Origin: JAAURS01 sp044923475
Lineage (GTDB): Bacteria > Cyanobacteriota > Cyanobacteriia > Thermosynechococcales > Thermosynechococcaceae
NCBI RefSeq assembly: GCF_044923475.1
Contig: NZ_CP137338.1
Coordinates: 5,208,001 to 5,272,000 of the forward strand
Direction: 5' to 3'
Length of the DNA: 64,000 bases
The notes below the pieces were generated by a model. That model ran no database searches. It saw only the letters and a list, made by a program, of their open reading frames with translations, and was not told the origin of the DNA. Below, piece by piece: positions 26,579 through 35,879 of this stretch; the first letter of the stretch is position 1; each line of letters opens with the position of its first letter. A program made the position numbers and the translations under genes.

Positions 26579-27574
26579 ATGCCTAAATTTAAGGTTATGA
26601 CCTGGAACGTTGAAAATCTCTTTCAATTGGGAGCAGTAGGTGGGCCTAAAACAGAGGCGGAATATCGGCAAAAGCTATCTAGTTTGGCAGAAGTCATTCT
26701 CAATCTCGCGCCGGATGTCTTAGCCCTTCAAGAAATTGGCAGCGCAGAAGCCTTGAGCGACTTAGGAGAACTGCTCGCAGGAAAGTACCCCCATCGTCAA
26801 CTCTCTGCAAACCCAGACGGACGGGGAATTCGAGTTGGTTTTCTCTCAACCCTTAAGATCGAGGAACGCGAAGAGATTATCGATTTTCCGGCGGTTGGAC
26901 TCCCGAGCGTCCCCGGCATCGACGCGCGAGCAAATCTAGACAGCGTGACTCGTCTGAGTCGGGGAGCGCTGAGAATTTTGGTCAAACCCGCCACCAATTT
27001 ACCGATTCATCTCATTACAGCCCATTTGAAATCTAAATTGCTGAGCTTCCCTACGGCCTCGGGCAGCTCGCGCTTTAACCCGAAGGATGAGAACGAACGA
27101 GCGCGAGTTGCCGGAATCGCCCTCTTAAAACGAACTGCAGAAGCAGTGGCGTTGAGGGTAATGGCCAATGAGCGATTGCAAGGCAACCGCCAAGAAGCAC
27201 TCGTTCTCTTGGGCGATTTGAACGATGTGACCGATGCCGCCACGACTCAAATTCTCAACGGTCCTGGCGGTAGCGAGGTGGGCACTGCCGGATTCGATCG
27301 CCCTGACGAGGGAGACGATACCCGATTATTCAACTTGGCGTCCTTGATTCCCCTGGAAAGGCGCTTCTCTCGCGTGAACCAAGGCAATAAGGAACTCATC
27401 GACCACATTTTGGTGAGTCAAGAGCTTCTTCCCGGCAAACCGCGCCGTCTTCCTGTGGTGGATAGCCATATCGATGCATTTGGAACGCTGCCTTCAGTTG
27501 GCAACAATCCCGCTGCCAGAAGCGGCGAGCCAGCTTCCGACCACGCTCCCATTACGGCTGCGTTCGAGTTTTAG
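26579..27574 (+). CDS. Endonuclease/exonuclease/phosphatase family protein
   Basis: 331 aa with the EEP fold motifs in order: MTWNVENLF (7-15), LALQEIGS with the metal-binding Glu, LITAHLKSK, LLGDLNDV, and the C-terminal SDHAPI with the catalytic His. Members cleave DNA, RNA or phosphodiesters; the exact substrate is not predictable. Unlike its divergent RNase T2 neighbour it lacks an N-terminal signal peptide, which argues against a simple shared secreted function. ATG at 26579 behind a good Shine-Dalgarno. Confidence 0.88.
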   Translation: MPKFKVMTWNVENLFQLGAVGGPKTEAEYRQKLSSLAEVILNLAPDVLALQEIGSAEALSDLGELLAGKYPHRQLSANPDGRGIRVGFLSTLKIEEREEIIDFPAVGLPSVPGIDARANLDSVTRLSRGALRILVKPATNLPIHLITAHLKSKLLSFPTASGSSRFNPKDENERARVAGIALLKRTAEAVALRVMANERLQGNRQEALVLLGDLNDVTDAATTQILNGPGGSEVGTAGFDRPDEGDDTRLFNLASLIPLERRFSRVNQGNKELIDHILVSQELLPGKPRRLPVVDSHIDAFGTLPSVGNNPAARSGEPASDHAPITAAFEF

Positions 27575-27580
27575 ACATTG

Positions 27581-29065
27581 TTAGCGGTTGACCAGCGCCT
27601 CTCCCCGCCGATACAGTTCGCGAGCGTAGTCCGTCCAGGTGCCTTGACCCCAATACCGGAAGCAACTGGTCTGCACGAGCAGGTTATACAGCAATGCTTC
27701 TTGGTAATCTTGCCGCTGTGTAACGGTTGGGTCGGCCTGCACTTGTGGGTCGTATTTTTCGTGGAATTTGGCGCTGAGCTGATTCATGGGTTCTAGCACG
27801 TTCTCGTAACCCTGCACCCAACTCAGATCGTTGGTCCAGGAGGCACCGTCCATGTGGAACTGATGGTCGGTGGCTTTGAGTTCGGCGATCGCCTCTTCAA
27901 CCCCTGCTGCGGTCGCGCGATCTGGATCGACCCGCTGCCAAATCTTGTGCTGCTGCACCGCCTGACAGGTGGGATAGTCCTCTGGATTTACTCTCGCTGC
28001 CTCAATCAGCTCCAGATATTCCGTACCGTTAAAGCCCACCACGCCGGATTGCTGGTCGCGGATTTCATGCCACGGTCTCGGGAAATCGCGAGGGAATTCG
28101 TTCATCATCACGCCGCCATTTTCGCCATCGGCAATTTGCGTGACGAGGGAAGGCACTTCTACCCCGCCGATGGTTTGTCGTCCCCAACCTTTGGCTTCGT
28201 AGTAGGGCTGCATCTGCGCGACCAGCTTGGTATCGGAGCCTTGGGTTTTGATCAGAGCCGTGATGCTGATGGTGTCGCCTTTAGAGTTGCGCGCGACTAA
28301 GCGGTTCGGGATATATTTCTGGGCCTGACTCAGGCTGGAGCCATCTAAGTTTTCCAGGGAATGCTCTTGCACCATCAGCCAGCGGTAGCCGCATTCTTTG
28401 AGGGCTTTGATGTATTCGTACAACACGTCGGGATGGTTGGGCATGTGCATTTCCGGCGGGGAAAAGCCTTTGACGCGTTGAAGGGCTTCGGTTCCAAAAA
28501 TAGAGGCAAAATAATGCTGCCAAGCTTGAATCTGCAGCTTGAGGTCGGGAATTGGGGTGGAGGGCACGACGGCATGGCTCCACATGGTACCGAGCCATTC
28601 GACGTAGGGCTGGTATTGAGGGTCGCAGGTGATGCGCTTGAGGTTGTCGAGAATGTCATTGCGCCCCATTTGAACGAGTCCCCACAGCAAATTGCCGGAG
28701 TAGTCCAACATGATGCGCGGGTTGCAGCCTTGGCTCACCAACTCGGGAATAAAATCTCCCATGCGGCTGTAACACCAGGCAAAGACGCTGGCGTTATGGT
28801 TGTCGCCGTCGCCTTGGTGCTCGAACATATGTTGCAGGTTGCAAATCAACTCGCCGTTAGCGCCAGCAGGGATGGTGGGCTGATGCATGTGCAGGGCGCA
28901 GGCAAATCCAGCGCTAATGTTGTCTAGGCGCAGGTTAGTTTTAGATAAAAAAACAGGTTCGCAATGACGGGTAATGGCTGTAATCTCTGCTTCCGCTCCG
29001 GCGATGTTGGGCAATGCGGCTTGAAGATTGTTGTTGAGTGAGGGCGCTGCTGCAATCATCGTCAA
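27581..29065 (-). CDS. Glycoside hydrolase family 57 protein
   Basis: 494-aa protein with the GH57 N-terminal motif HMHQP (about 59-63) and FSPPEMHMPNHP around the putative catalytic Glu. Central segments include YRWLMVQEHSLENLDG and DGENGGVMMNEFP. GH57 covers alpha-amylases, 4-alpha-glucanotransferases and branching enzymes; the family branch of this cytosolic cyanobacterial protein is not assignable here. No signal peptide. Convergent with the nuclease gene, 6 bp between stops. Confidence 0.85.
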   Translation of the reverse strand: MTMIAAAPSLNNNLQAALPNIAGAEAEITAITRHCEPVFLSKTNLRLDNISAGFACALHMHQPTIPAGANGELICNLQHMFEHQGDGDNHNASVFAWCYSRMGDFIPELVSQGCNPRIMLDYSGNLLWGLVQMGRNDILDNLKRITCDPQYQPYVEWLGTMWSHAVVPSTPIPDLKLQIQAWQHYFASIFGTEALQRVKGFSPPEMHMPNHPDVLYEYIKALKECGYRWLMVQEHSLENLDGSSLSQAQKYIPNRLVARNSKGDTISITALIKTQGSDTKLVAQMQPYYEAKGWGRQTIGGVEVPSLVTQIADGENGGVMMNEFPRDFPRPWHEIRDQQSGVVGFNGTEYLELIEAARVNPEDYPTCQAVQQHKIWQRVDPDRATAAGVEEAIAELKATDHQFHMDGASWTNDLSWVQGYENVLEPMNQLSAKFHEKYDPQVQADPTVTQRQDYQEALLYNLLVQTSCFRYWGQGTWTDYARELYRRGEALVNR

Positions 29066-29186
29066 TATCCTTTAGGTGTGAGGGTCGAAGTGCTGGGTCG
29101 CCAACCAACCCATCTATACCACGATACTGCTGGCTGTATCTGCCTCGCTGTAGTCGAGATTTGAATTTTGTACGAATCAATACGCA

Positions 29187-29639
29187 TCAGAATTGGGACT
29201 GTGCCTTCCCTTGCACTCCCGTCGAGCCGAAGCCGCCAGACGCACGAGCAGAATCCTCTAGGGCATCGACCGCCTCCACCGTTACGCTGATAAACGACGC
29301 AATCACCATCTGAGCGATCCGCATCCCCGGTTCTACCTGAAACGCCTGCGTTCCGTGATTGATCAGAATGACGCAAATCTCGCCGCGATAGCCTTCATCA
29401 ATGGTGCCGGGGGTGTTGAGTACCGTAATCTGATGCTTTAATGCCAACCCGCTCCGAGGTCGGACCTGAGCCTCGGTACCCGGCGGTAGCTCAATGGCAA
29501 TTCCCGTGCGAATCAACTGGCTTTCCCCCGGTGCAATGTTTTTTGATTCAATCGAGACCAAATCCAACCCCGCATCCCCCGGATGGGCGTACTGAGGAAT
29601 GACGGCGGACGAAGAAAGGCGTTTAATTTTTAGTTTCAT
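29187..29639 (-). CDS. dut: dUTP diphosphatase
   Basis: 150-aa trimeric dUTPase that removes dUTP and supplies dUMP. Conserved motifs I-V are visible: GDAGLDL, RPRSGLALK, GTIDEGYRGEI, and the C-terminal GGFGSTG that closes over the active site. Start at the ATG 29639, which overlaps the stop of the upstream aminotransferase gene as ATGA, giving translational coupling. Confidence 0.94.
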   Translation of the reverse strand: MKLKIKRLSSSAVIPQYAHPGDAGLDLVSIESKNIAPGESQLIRTGIAIELPPGTEAQVRPRSGLALKHQITVLNTPGTIDEGYRGEICVILINHGTQAFQVEPGMRIAQMVIASFISVTVEAVDALEDSARASGGFGSTGVQGKAQSQF

Positions 29640-30820
29640 AAAATTGACTTTAGTCCAGAAACCAGACGATCGCACCCTTCCTTAACCGTCTCTGGTTCGA
29701 GGGCGGCATAGGCCACGCGCAAGTAACATCCCTCATTCATGCCAAACGTAGTGCCGGGAATCACCGCAACGCCATGATCTCGAATCAGACGTTCGACGAG
29801 CGTCATGGCAGGCATAGAGGTGCCAAGAGCGAGCAGACCGTAAAACGCGCCCTCTGCCTCGGGCATCGTGCAAACGGATTCGAGCGAGGCGATCGCCTCC
29901 AATATAGATAGACGGGTCGTGGCGATCGCCTTAATTTTCTCCGCACAATAAGCTCGCCCAGCAGTCAGTGCCCCCAACGCTGCATATTGCGATATTACGG
30001 GCGGGCAGATCAGAATAGTGTCCTGAATTTTCTGGACCGACTCTAGCAGGCGAGCTGGAATCGCCATATAGCCAATCCGCCAACTGGCAAACCCGTAAGC
30101 TTTGGAGAGGCTAAACAGAGAAATTGTATGCTGAGAGCCTGGATCGAACTGGGCGGGCGAAACGTGGACCGCGCCATCGTAGGTGAAATACTCATAGGCT
30201 TCATCGCTGATGTGATAGATGCCGCGTGCTTGACAGAGCTGATTGACCGCCCATAACGCCTCTGACGGATAGACCGCCCCCGTAGGATTGTTGGGCGAAA
30301 TGGTGACGATAGCGCGGGTGCGATCTGTAATTGCGGCTTCGATCGCCTCCACCTGAAGCTGATAGTTTCGATCCGTCGGCACCAAGACGGCCTTACAGCT
30401 TGCCATCGCGATCGCCATTTCATGGTTGAAGTAGTAGGGCACTTGCAGGACGATCTCGTCGCCCGGCTGGGTAATCGCCAACAGCGCATTGACAAACCCC
30501 ATATTGCTCCCCGCCGTCACCACCACCTGATGGATACCATCGAGGCGGATGGCGTTCTCCGCAGCGAGTTTGCGCGCGATCGCCGTCCGCAGCTCGGGAA
30601 TTCCCTGGACCTCTCGATACTTGTTGAGATCGGCATCGGCCAGAAAATTGGCAATCGATCGGGCCACTTCTGGCGGAGGGCCATAGGAAACCACCCCTTG
30701 TCCCAAAGAAATAGTACCGGGATTTTTCCGAATCAACTCTCCCACAATAGGAATAATAGGAGACTGAACCGCCTGCATGCGCGAAACAAACCGACCTGTT
30801 GCTACCATGCCATCCATCAA
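29636..30820 (-). CDS. Class I PLP-dependent aminotransferase
   Basis: 394 aa, fold-type I. It has SLGQGVVSYGPPPEV, the AGSNMGF cofactor-phosphate loop, SPNNPTGAVYP, ISDEAYEYF and the Schiff-base lysine in SLSKAYGFASWR. Members act on aspartate, aromatic or methionine-type amino acids; substrate not determined. Three near-terminal Met codons (1, 2 and 5) leave the exact start open. Coupled to dut by a 4-nt overlap. Confidence 0.85.
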   Translation of the reverse strand: MMDGMVATGRFVSRMQAVQSPIIPIVGELIRKNPGTISLGQGVVSYGPPPEVARSIANFLADADLNKYREVQGIPELRTAIARKLAAENAIRLDGIHQVVVTAGSNMGFVNALLAITQPGDEIVLQVPYYFNHEMAIAMASCKAVLVPTDRNYQLQVEAIEAAITDRTRAIVTISPNNPTGAVYPSEALWAVNQLCQARGIYHISDEAYEYFTYDGAVHVSPAQFDPGSQHTISLFSLSKAYGFASWRIGYMAIPARLLESVQKIQDTILICPPVISQYAALGALTAGRAYCAEKIKAIATTRLSILEAIASLESVCTMPEAEGAFYGLLALGTSMPAMTLVERLIRDHGVAVIPGTTFGMNEGCYLRVAYAALEPETVKEGCDRLVSGLKSIL

Positions 30821-31081
30821 TATTTTTATAAGCGGCGAACCGCAAAACAGTTAACCCAAAGGCGATATCCATTCCCATTGTAGGCAACAGAATATCGAGA
30901 TCGGGCAAGATCGCGCCGTTTTTTTGCCCCTCGCCTGGAAATCTCCCCAGAAAAAGCCTGAGAACTGCAATTCAACCCAGCGATGCGAGCAATTATCGCA
31001 ATATATTTCTGGCAGAGATCTTCCAATCTTTGCAAAAGTGAAATACCATAGGGAATAGAAATTTCCCACTAACTAGAGATA

Positions 31082-32116
31082 ATGACTGCAAACAGACCAG
31101 AACAAACCCTTGCCGAATATCTCATCGCCCTAAAATCTCAGTACGAACAAGCGCTAACAGAAGCAGAAGCGAACGCAGTTCATTACAGAGAACAGCTTTC
31201 GCACGTCAATGCCGTGTTACTGAATCAGCTCGTACCCACCAATGGATTGCCCCCGCTACAGGCTCGCATTGAAACAACCGTTCCCGCTTTAGTGTTCGCT
31301 CCCGAGGTAGATGCTTCCCAAGATCGTCCCGCTCTAGCGCCCGCCCCGGAAATTACCGAGCCTGCCGAGCCTGCCGCCGTTCTTCCTACAAAACCCCGCG
31401 CTCAGAAAGACAAGATTGAGAAAAGCGCGCCAGATTCCGAGCGGGTGACTGGAAAGCGCGTCTCTTTACCACTTTTACCCGCTTACCAAGGACTCAAACG
31501 ATTGGAGGCGATCGCCCAAATCCTAGAGTCCCAAAAGGGACAAGAAGTTACGATCGACTCGATTACCCAATCGCTTTTTGGCGATCTCAGCCCAGCCCAA
31601 CATAAAATCGAGCGCTTGAGGCTGAAAACCCTAATGTACCAAGGGGTAAAACTGAAACTGTGGGAAAAAGCGGCAACTCCCTCCAGCTATCTTATTTCAG
31701 GCCAGCCAGAGAAAGGGAAGGGGCGCAGCAACAAAAAAGCCTCGCAACCCAGCAGCCCCGCACCGGAACCGACCGCTGAAACAAAACAACCCCGTGCTAG
31801 AAAAACATCCCAGCCTCGGGGTCAGAAAAGCGCGCAGGCCAAACCAAAATCAGCCCCGTCCGATAAAAAGAAGCGCATCTCCCTTCCGTTATTGCCCGTC
31901 TACAAAGATCTGACGAAACTAGAGGCGATCGCCCAAGTGTTGGCGGAACATCGCGGCGACGTACTTCACCACGACACCATCATTCAATCCCTATACGGCG
32001 ACCTCAGCCCTCAAGAACTTAAAGAGGAACGGGTGCGGATTAAGACGGCTCTGCTGGGAGGGGTAAAGAACAAAAAGTGGAAAAAAGCAAATGTCCCCTC
32101 TAGCTACTTTATCTAG
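31082..32116 (+). CDS. Protein with a duplicated ~80-aa domain (uncharacterised)
   Basis: 344 aa. Residues 1-50 are helical and Gln/Glu-rich (probable coiled coil). Residues 65-125 and 207-263 are Pro/Ala/Lys-rich linkers. Two homologous domains occupy about 126-206 and 264-344. Both begin R-V/I-SLPLLP-x-Y, share LEAIAQ-I/V-L, SL-F/Y-GDLSP, a basic ER-x-R-x-KT stretch, and end PSSY-L/F-I. The second repeat ends exactly at the C-terminus. The helix-rich basic pattern would suit a winged-helix-like nucleic-acid-binding module, but this is inference. Divergent from the aminotransferase. Confidence 0.8.
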   Translation: MTANRPEQTLAEYLIALKSQYEQALTEAEANAVHYREQLSHVNAVLLNQLVPTNGLPPLQARIETTVPALVFAPEVDASQDRPALAPAPEITEPAEPAAVLPTKPRAQKDKIEKSAPDSERVTGKRVSLPLLPAYQGLKRLEAIAQILESQKGQEVTIDSITQSLFGDLSPAQHKIERLRLKTLMYQGVKLKLWEKAATPSSYLISGQPEKGKGRSNKKASQPSSPAPEPTAETKQPRARKTSQPRGQKSAQAKPKSAPSDKKKRISLPLLPVYKDLTKLEAIAQVLAEHRGDVLHHDTIIQSLYGDLSPQELKEERVRIKTALLGGVKNKKWKKANVPSSYFI

Positions 32117-32156
32117 ATAGAGCAGTCCTTCGTTGGATAAAAGAAAGCATCTCGCG

Positions 32157-32178
32157 GGGGCGCAAGGCCTTGCGCCCC
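32157..32178. repeat. 22-bp perfect palindrome
   Basis: GGGGCGCAAGG and its exact complement CCTTGCGCCCC meet at the centre, between the convergent ends of the duplicated-domain gene and dapL. A degenerate relative occurs near 3381-3420. Probably a dispersed cyanobacterial repeat that may also act as a transcript-end hairpin. Confidence 0.75.
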
Positions 32179-32210
32179 TACGACTCGGTATTCTCTTTTC
32201 TAGAAATCGT

Positions 32211-33440
32211 CTAAAACGTCTCGGTAATTCGCTTCATCGCTTCTTCCACGTTGGCACGGCTGTTAAAGGCCGAAATGCGGAAATAGCCCTCCCCGGCAGC
32301 CCCAAATCCAGAACCGGGCGTACCCACCACGTTACAATTGTGCAGCAGCTTATCAAAGAAATCCCAGCTAGAAAGTCCGTTCGGCGTTTGCACCCAAACA
32401 TAAGGAGCGTTGACGCCACCATAAACCTTTAACCCTGCGGCAGTCAGTTGCTCGCGAATAATTTTAGCGTTTTCCAGATAAAAGCCGATCAGAGCCTCGA
32501 TCTGCGCTTGTCCTTCCGACGAGTACACCGCCTCAGCTCCTCTCTGAACGATATAGGAGACGCCGTTGAATTTAGTAGACTGGCGGCGATTCCAGAGCTT
32601 CCACAGCTCTACATCCGAGCCGTCAGCCGCTTTTGCTGTCAAGGTTTTGGGAACCACCGTCAGCGCGCAGCGCGTTCCGGTAAAGCCCGCATTCTTCGAG
32701 AACGACCGAAATTCAATCGCGCAGTCCCTCGCCCCTTCAATTTCGTAGATGGAGTGGGGCAAGGTGGGGTCGGTAATGTACGCTTCGTAGGCCGCATCGA
32801 AGAAAATGATGGAGCCGTGGGCCTTGGCGTAGTCAACCCAAGCGGTGAGGTGTTCCTTGGTGGCAACTGCTCCAGTGGGATTGTTGGGAAAGCACAGATA
32901 CACTAAATCGACTTTCTGGGTCGGAATCTGAGCCGTGAAGTCGTTCGCGGCGGTAATGGGCAGATAAACCAACCCCTCGTACTCGCCCTTGTCGTTGGCC
33001 TCGCCTGTATGGCCTGCCATGACGTTGGTATCCACATAGACCGGATACACGGGATCGGTGACGGCAATGGTATTGTTATCGCCAAAAATATCGAGGATGT
33101 TGCCGCAGTCGCACTTGGAGCCATCGGAGACAAAAATTTCGGAGGCGTCAATGTTGCAGCCTCGCGCTTGGAAATCGTGCCGGGCGATCGCCTCTCGCAG
33201 CCATTCGTACCCCTGTTCTGGACCGTAACCTTTGAACTTGCTGCGATCGCCCATATCCTCTACGGCCCGGATCATGGCCGTGCGGCAAGCTTCCGGCAAT
33301 GGCTCCGTCACATCGCCAATGCCCAAGCGAATCATCGGCGCATCGGGATGCGTCTTGGCAAATTCATTCACGCGCCGCGCAATTTCAGGAAACAGGTAGC
33401 CCGCTTTGAGTTTGAGGTAATTGTCGTTAATAGTTGCCAT
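32211..33440 (-). CDS. dapL: LL-diaminopimelate aminotransferase
   Basis: 409-aa PLP enzyme converting tetrahydrodipicolinate directly to LL-diaminopimelate, the route to lysine and peptidoglycan used by cyanobacteria and plants. Opens MATINDNYLKLKAGYLFPEI; shows SDGSKCDCGN, CFPNNPTGAVA, and the PLP lysine in SFSKNAGFTGTRCAL. Length is typical. It follows the N-carbamoylputrescine amidase gene on the same strand with a 53-bp gap. Confidence 0.96.
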   Translation of the reverse strand: MATINDNYLKLKAGYLFPEIARRVNEFAKTHPDAPMIRLGIGDVTEPLPEACRTAMIRAVEDMGDRSKFKGYGPEQGYEWLREAIARHDFQARGCNIDASEIFVSDGSKCDCGNILDIFGDNNTIAVTDPVYPVYVDTNVMAGHTGEANDKGEYEGLVYLPITAANDFTAQIPTQKVDLVYLCFPNNPTGAVATKEHLTAWVDYAKAHGSIIFFDAAYEAYITDPTLPHSIYEIEGARDCAIEFRSFSKNAGFTGTRCALTVVPKTLTAKAADGSDVELWKLWNRRQSTKFNGVSYIVQRGAEAVYSSEGQAQIEALIGFYLENAKIIREQLTAAGLKVYGGVNAPYVWVQTPNGLSSWDFFDKLLHNCNVVGTPGSGFGAAGEGYFRISAFNSRANVEEAMKRITETF

Positions 33441-33493
33441 GGTGACTTGGAATGAACGCCCTTGAATAGCTTACTGCTTAGTTGCGTCTTGGA

Positions 33494-34381
33494 TCATCCC
33501 ATCGGCTGCTGGCCGTCGGCGGTCGTGAGAACGCTATACAGGTCGGGTCGCCGATCGCGGAACAGCCCAAAGCCTGCCCTGTACTGGGCGATCGCATCCA
33601 GATCGAAGGTTGCCGTAATGACGCCCTCCTCGGTTCGACCCAGTTCTGCCACCTTATCGCCCCGATGGTCGGCAATAAAGGAATGACCGTAAAACGTCAG
33701 CTCGCCCTCGGGACCAATCCGGTTCGCCGCGACCACCGGAATTGCATTCGCGACCGCATGACCGATCATGACGCGCTGCCACGGGTCTTTTGTATCTAGC
33801 TCGGCATCGTAAGGTTCGCTGCCGATCGCCGTGGGATAGAGCAGCACTTCAGCACCCATCAGAGCCATCGCGCGCGCGCATTCCGGGAACCATTGATCCC
33901 AGCAGATCCCCACGCCAATTTTGCCAATGCGGGTATTCCAGACGCGGAATCCAGTATCGCCAGGGCGAAAGTAGAACTTTTCTTCATAGCCGGGGCCGTC
34001 GGGGATGTGGCTTTTGCGGTAAACGCCTAAAACTGCACCATCGGTATCGATCGTCGCCACGCTGTTGTAGTAGGCAGGGCCAGACTGCTCGAAAAACGAA
34101 ATGGGAATCACCACGCTGAGTTCGGCGGCGATCGCCTGAAAATGCGCGACAGTGGGGTGATTTTGAATGGGATGGGCGCGACTGAACCACTCTTCCCGTT
34201 CCTCGCGGCAAAAATAATGCCCTTCAAACAGCTCCGAGGGCAAAATGACCTGTGCCCCCGCCGCCGCCGCTTCGCGGATGCGGCCTTCCACCTGCTTCAG
34301 ATTGGAGGCGCGCTCGTCTTGGAATTGAAGCTGAATGGCAGCAACGGTCAGCGTTCTAGGGGTCATGCTCTTTGTCATCAT
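33494..34381 (-). CDS. aguB: N-carbamoylputrescine amidase
   Basis: 295-aa nitrilase-superfamily enzyme of the arginine-decarboxylase route to putrescine. The Glu-Lys-Cys triad is seen in PSELFEGHYF, YRKSHIPDGPGY and GICWDQWFPE; the HIPDGPGYxEKFYF context is characteristic of AguB. It starts MMTKSMTPR (either Met possible). Upstream of dapL, so amine and lysine metabolism genes are side by side. Confidence 0.93.
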   Translation of the reverse strand: MMTKSMTPRTLTVAAIQLQFQDERASNLKQVEGRIREAAAAGAQVILPSELFEGHYFCREEREEWFSRAHPIQNHPTVAHFQAIAAELSVVIPISFFEQSGPAYYNSVATIDTDGAVLGVYRKSHIPDGPGYEEKFYFRPGDTGFRVWNTRIGKIGVGICWDQWFPECARAMALMGAEVLLYPTAIGSEPYDAELDTKDPWQRVMIGHAVANAIPVVAANRIGPEGELTFYGHSFIADHRGDKVAELGRTEEGVITATFDLDAIAQYRAGFGLFRDRRPDLYSVLTTADGQQPMG

Positions 34382-34597
34382 GAATTGATACCTATTCTCT
34401 AACTTTCAGCCTGAAGAATATTGTAGGTCGGCCATTTATCATTCGTTCTTCTACTCTCTGCATCCCTAATCTTTGGGCAACTCGGTGAGAGGCGACATTG
34501 GGCCGATCGCCCGACGCAAAGCGTGCGTTCCCCCCGTAAAATAGGATTGGCCCCAGATAAAAGGGGCGATCGCAGATCGTACATTGGGACAGCCTTT

Positions 34598-35107
34598 ATG
34601 CGGCAAGCTATACATCGTGTTGGGTTCAAGCGTGGGGTACTCTGGCTCGTCGTGCTGGGGTTAACTGTTCTATTCTGGCTGGGTTGGGTTAGCCCTGCCT
34701 GGGCCAATGACTACACCAAGGAGATTTTGCTCAACGCCGATTTCTCCGGGAGAGACTTAACCGACTCTAGCTTTACGAAAGCCAACCTCAAAAATTCGAA
34801 CTTCAAAGGTTCTAACCTCAGCGGCGTCAGCTTTTTTGGGGCAAATCTGGAGGATACCAATTTAGAAGGCGTCAACCTCAGCGTTGCAACCTTAGATTCG
34901 GCTCGATTGGTACAGGCCAATTTAACCAATGCCGTCTTAGAAGGCGCATTTGCCTACAGCACCCAATTTGAGGGCGCAATTATTACAGGAGCCGATTTTA
35001 CCGACGTCGATCTGCCAGAGCCAGTCCAATCTGCCCTCTGTAAAGTTGCGGATGGGACAAACCCCACAACAGGACGAAGCACGCGCGAAACGCTGAACTG
35101 CGGTTAA
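34598..35107 (+). CDS. Exported pentapeptide-repeat protein
   Basis: 169 aa from the ATG at 34598, chosen for its signal peptide (hydrophobic VLWLVVLGLTVLFWLGWV, cleavage near AWAND). About 14 pentapeptide repeats of A(D/N)LXX type follow (for example FKGSNLSGVSFFGANLEDTN), then a short tail with two Cys residues. This organisation matches thylakoid-lumen pentapeptide proteins of cyanobacteria; the function is not known. Confidence 0.8.
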   Translation: MRQAIHRVGFKRGVLWLVVLGLTVLFWLGWVSPAWANDYTKEILLNADFSGRDLTDSSFTKANLKNSNFKGSNLSGVSFFGANLEDTNLEGVNLSVATLDSARLVQANLTNAVLEGAFAYSTQFEGAIITGADFTDVDLPEPVQSALCKVADGTNPTTGRSTRETLNCG

Positions 35108-35138
35108 ATGCGATCGCTGCAGACGTGGTAAGAGACTT

Positions 35139-35732
35139 CTAATTTTGGCCGAAGGCCATAATCCGAGCAGCGCTCAAGTCAAACCCAGGAATTATCGTGG
35201 ATTTGATAGGAGTATCTCCAACATAAACCGTATCCTCATACTGTCCATTTACCCAAAGACATAGCGTCACCTGCTGCAGTTCTGGGTCAATAATCCAGTA
35301 TTCGGCAATTCCGCGCGCTGCATATTCAGTACGTTTATAGCGATAGTCTCTGTCTCGATTTTCTACCCCTGGCGACACCACCTCGATCGCCAGCGCAGGA
35401 GGCGGTAGATCCCGCGTTAAGATCGCTCGTTTTGCCCCAATCAAGGCAGCTCGCGATTCTTCAGAATGCACCATCAAATCCGGCAATCGACATTTTGCCC
35501 GTCGCCCAGTCACCTCGATCTCCGTATCTTTAAAACTTAACAATGCAATAGGCAGATGCTTCGCCAGCTCAAAAAATAGAAGTTTGGCAATGCTAACGTT
35601 GAACTGGCTCTCTGTTGGCATTTCGACTAATTCTCCATCCACCAACTCGTAGCGCTTATCAGTCCCATCGTCATAGGCCAGATAGTCCTCCATTGTCATC
35701 AATTGGGTCAGCGAAGGAGCAGTTTGTGTCAT
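35139..35732 (-). CDS. Uma2-family (DUF820) putative endonuclease
   Basis: 197 aa from the ATG at 35732 (MTQTAPSLTQLMTMEDYLAY), the usual beginning for the family. The PD-(D/E)XK-like core is visible: YELVDGELVEM, CRLPDLMVHSEE and LAIEVVSPGVENRDRDYRYK with the E-x-K-like residues. Cyanobacteria carry many copies; a nuclease activity is assumed from fold only and no partner gene is present here. Confidence 0.82.
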   Translation of the reverse strand: MTQTAPSLTQLMTMEDYLAYDDGTDKRYELVDGELVEMPTESQFNVSIAKLLFFELAKHLPIALLSFKDTEIEVTGRRAKCRLPDLMVHSEESRAALIGAKRAILTRDLPPPALAIEVVSPGVENRDRDYRYKRTEYAARGIAEYWIIDPELQQVTLCLWVNGQYEDTVYVGDTPIKSTIIPGFDLSAARIMAFGQN

Positions 35733-35879
35733 CCTTGAGAGCCTCTCGGGATACAGGAGTATTGCTAAGACGCCGCCGTCAAAACATTGGAACATTGCCA
35801 AAATCCTAACTAGAGAAGATCCTAGCAAATTTTAGCCTTGCACCTTTAGTAGAATCTAGTTAACGTACAGCCCTGCACC

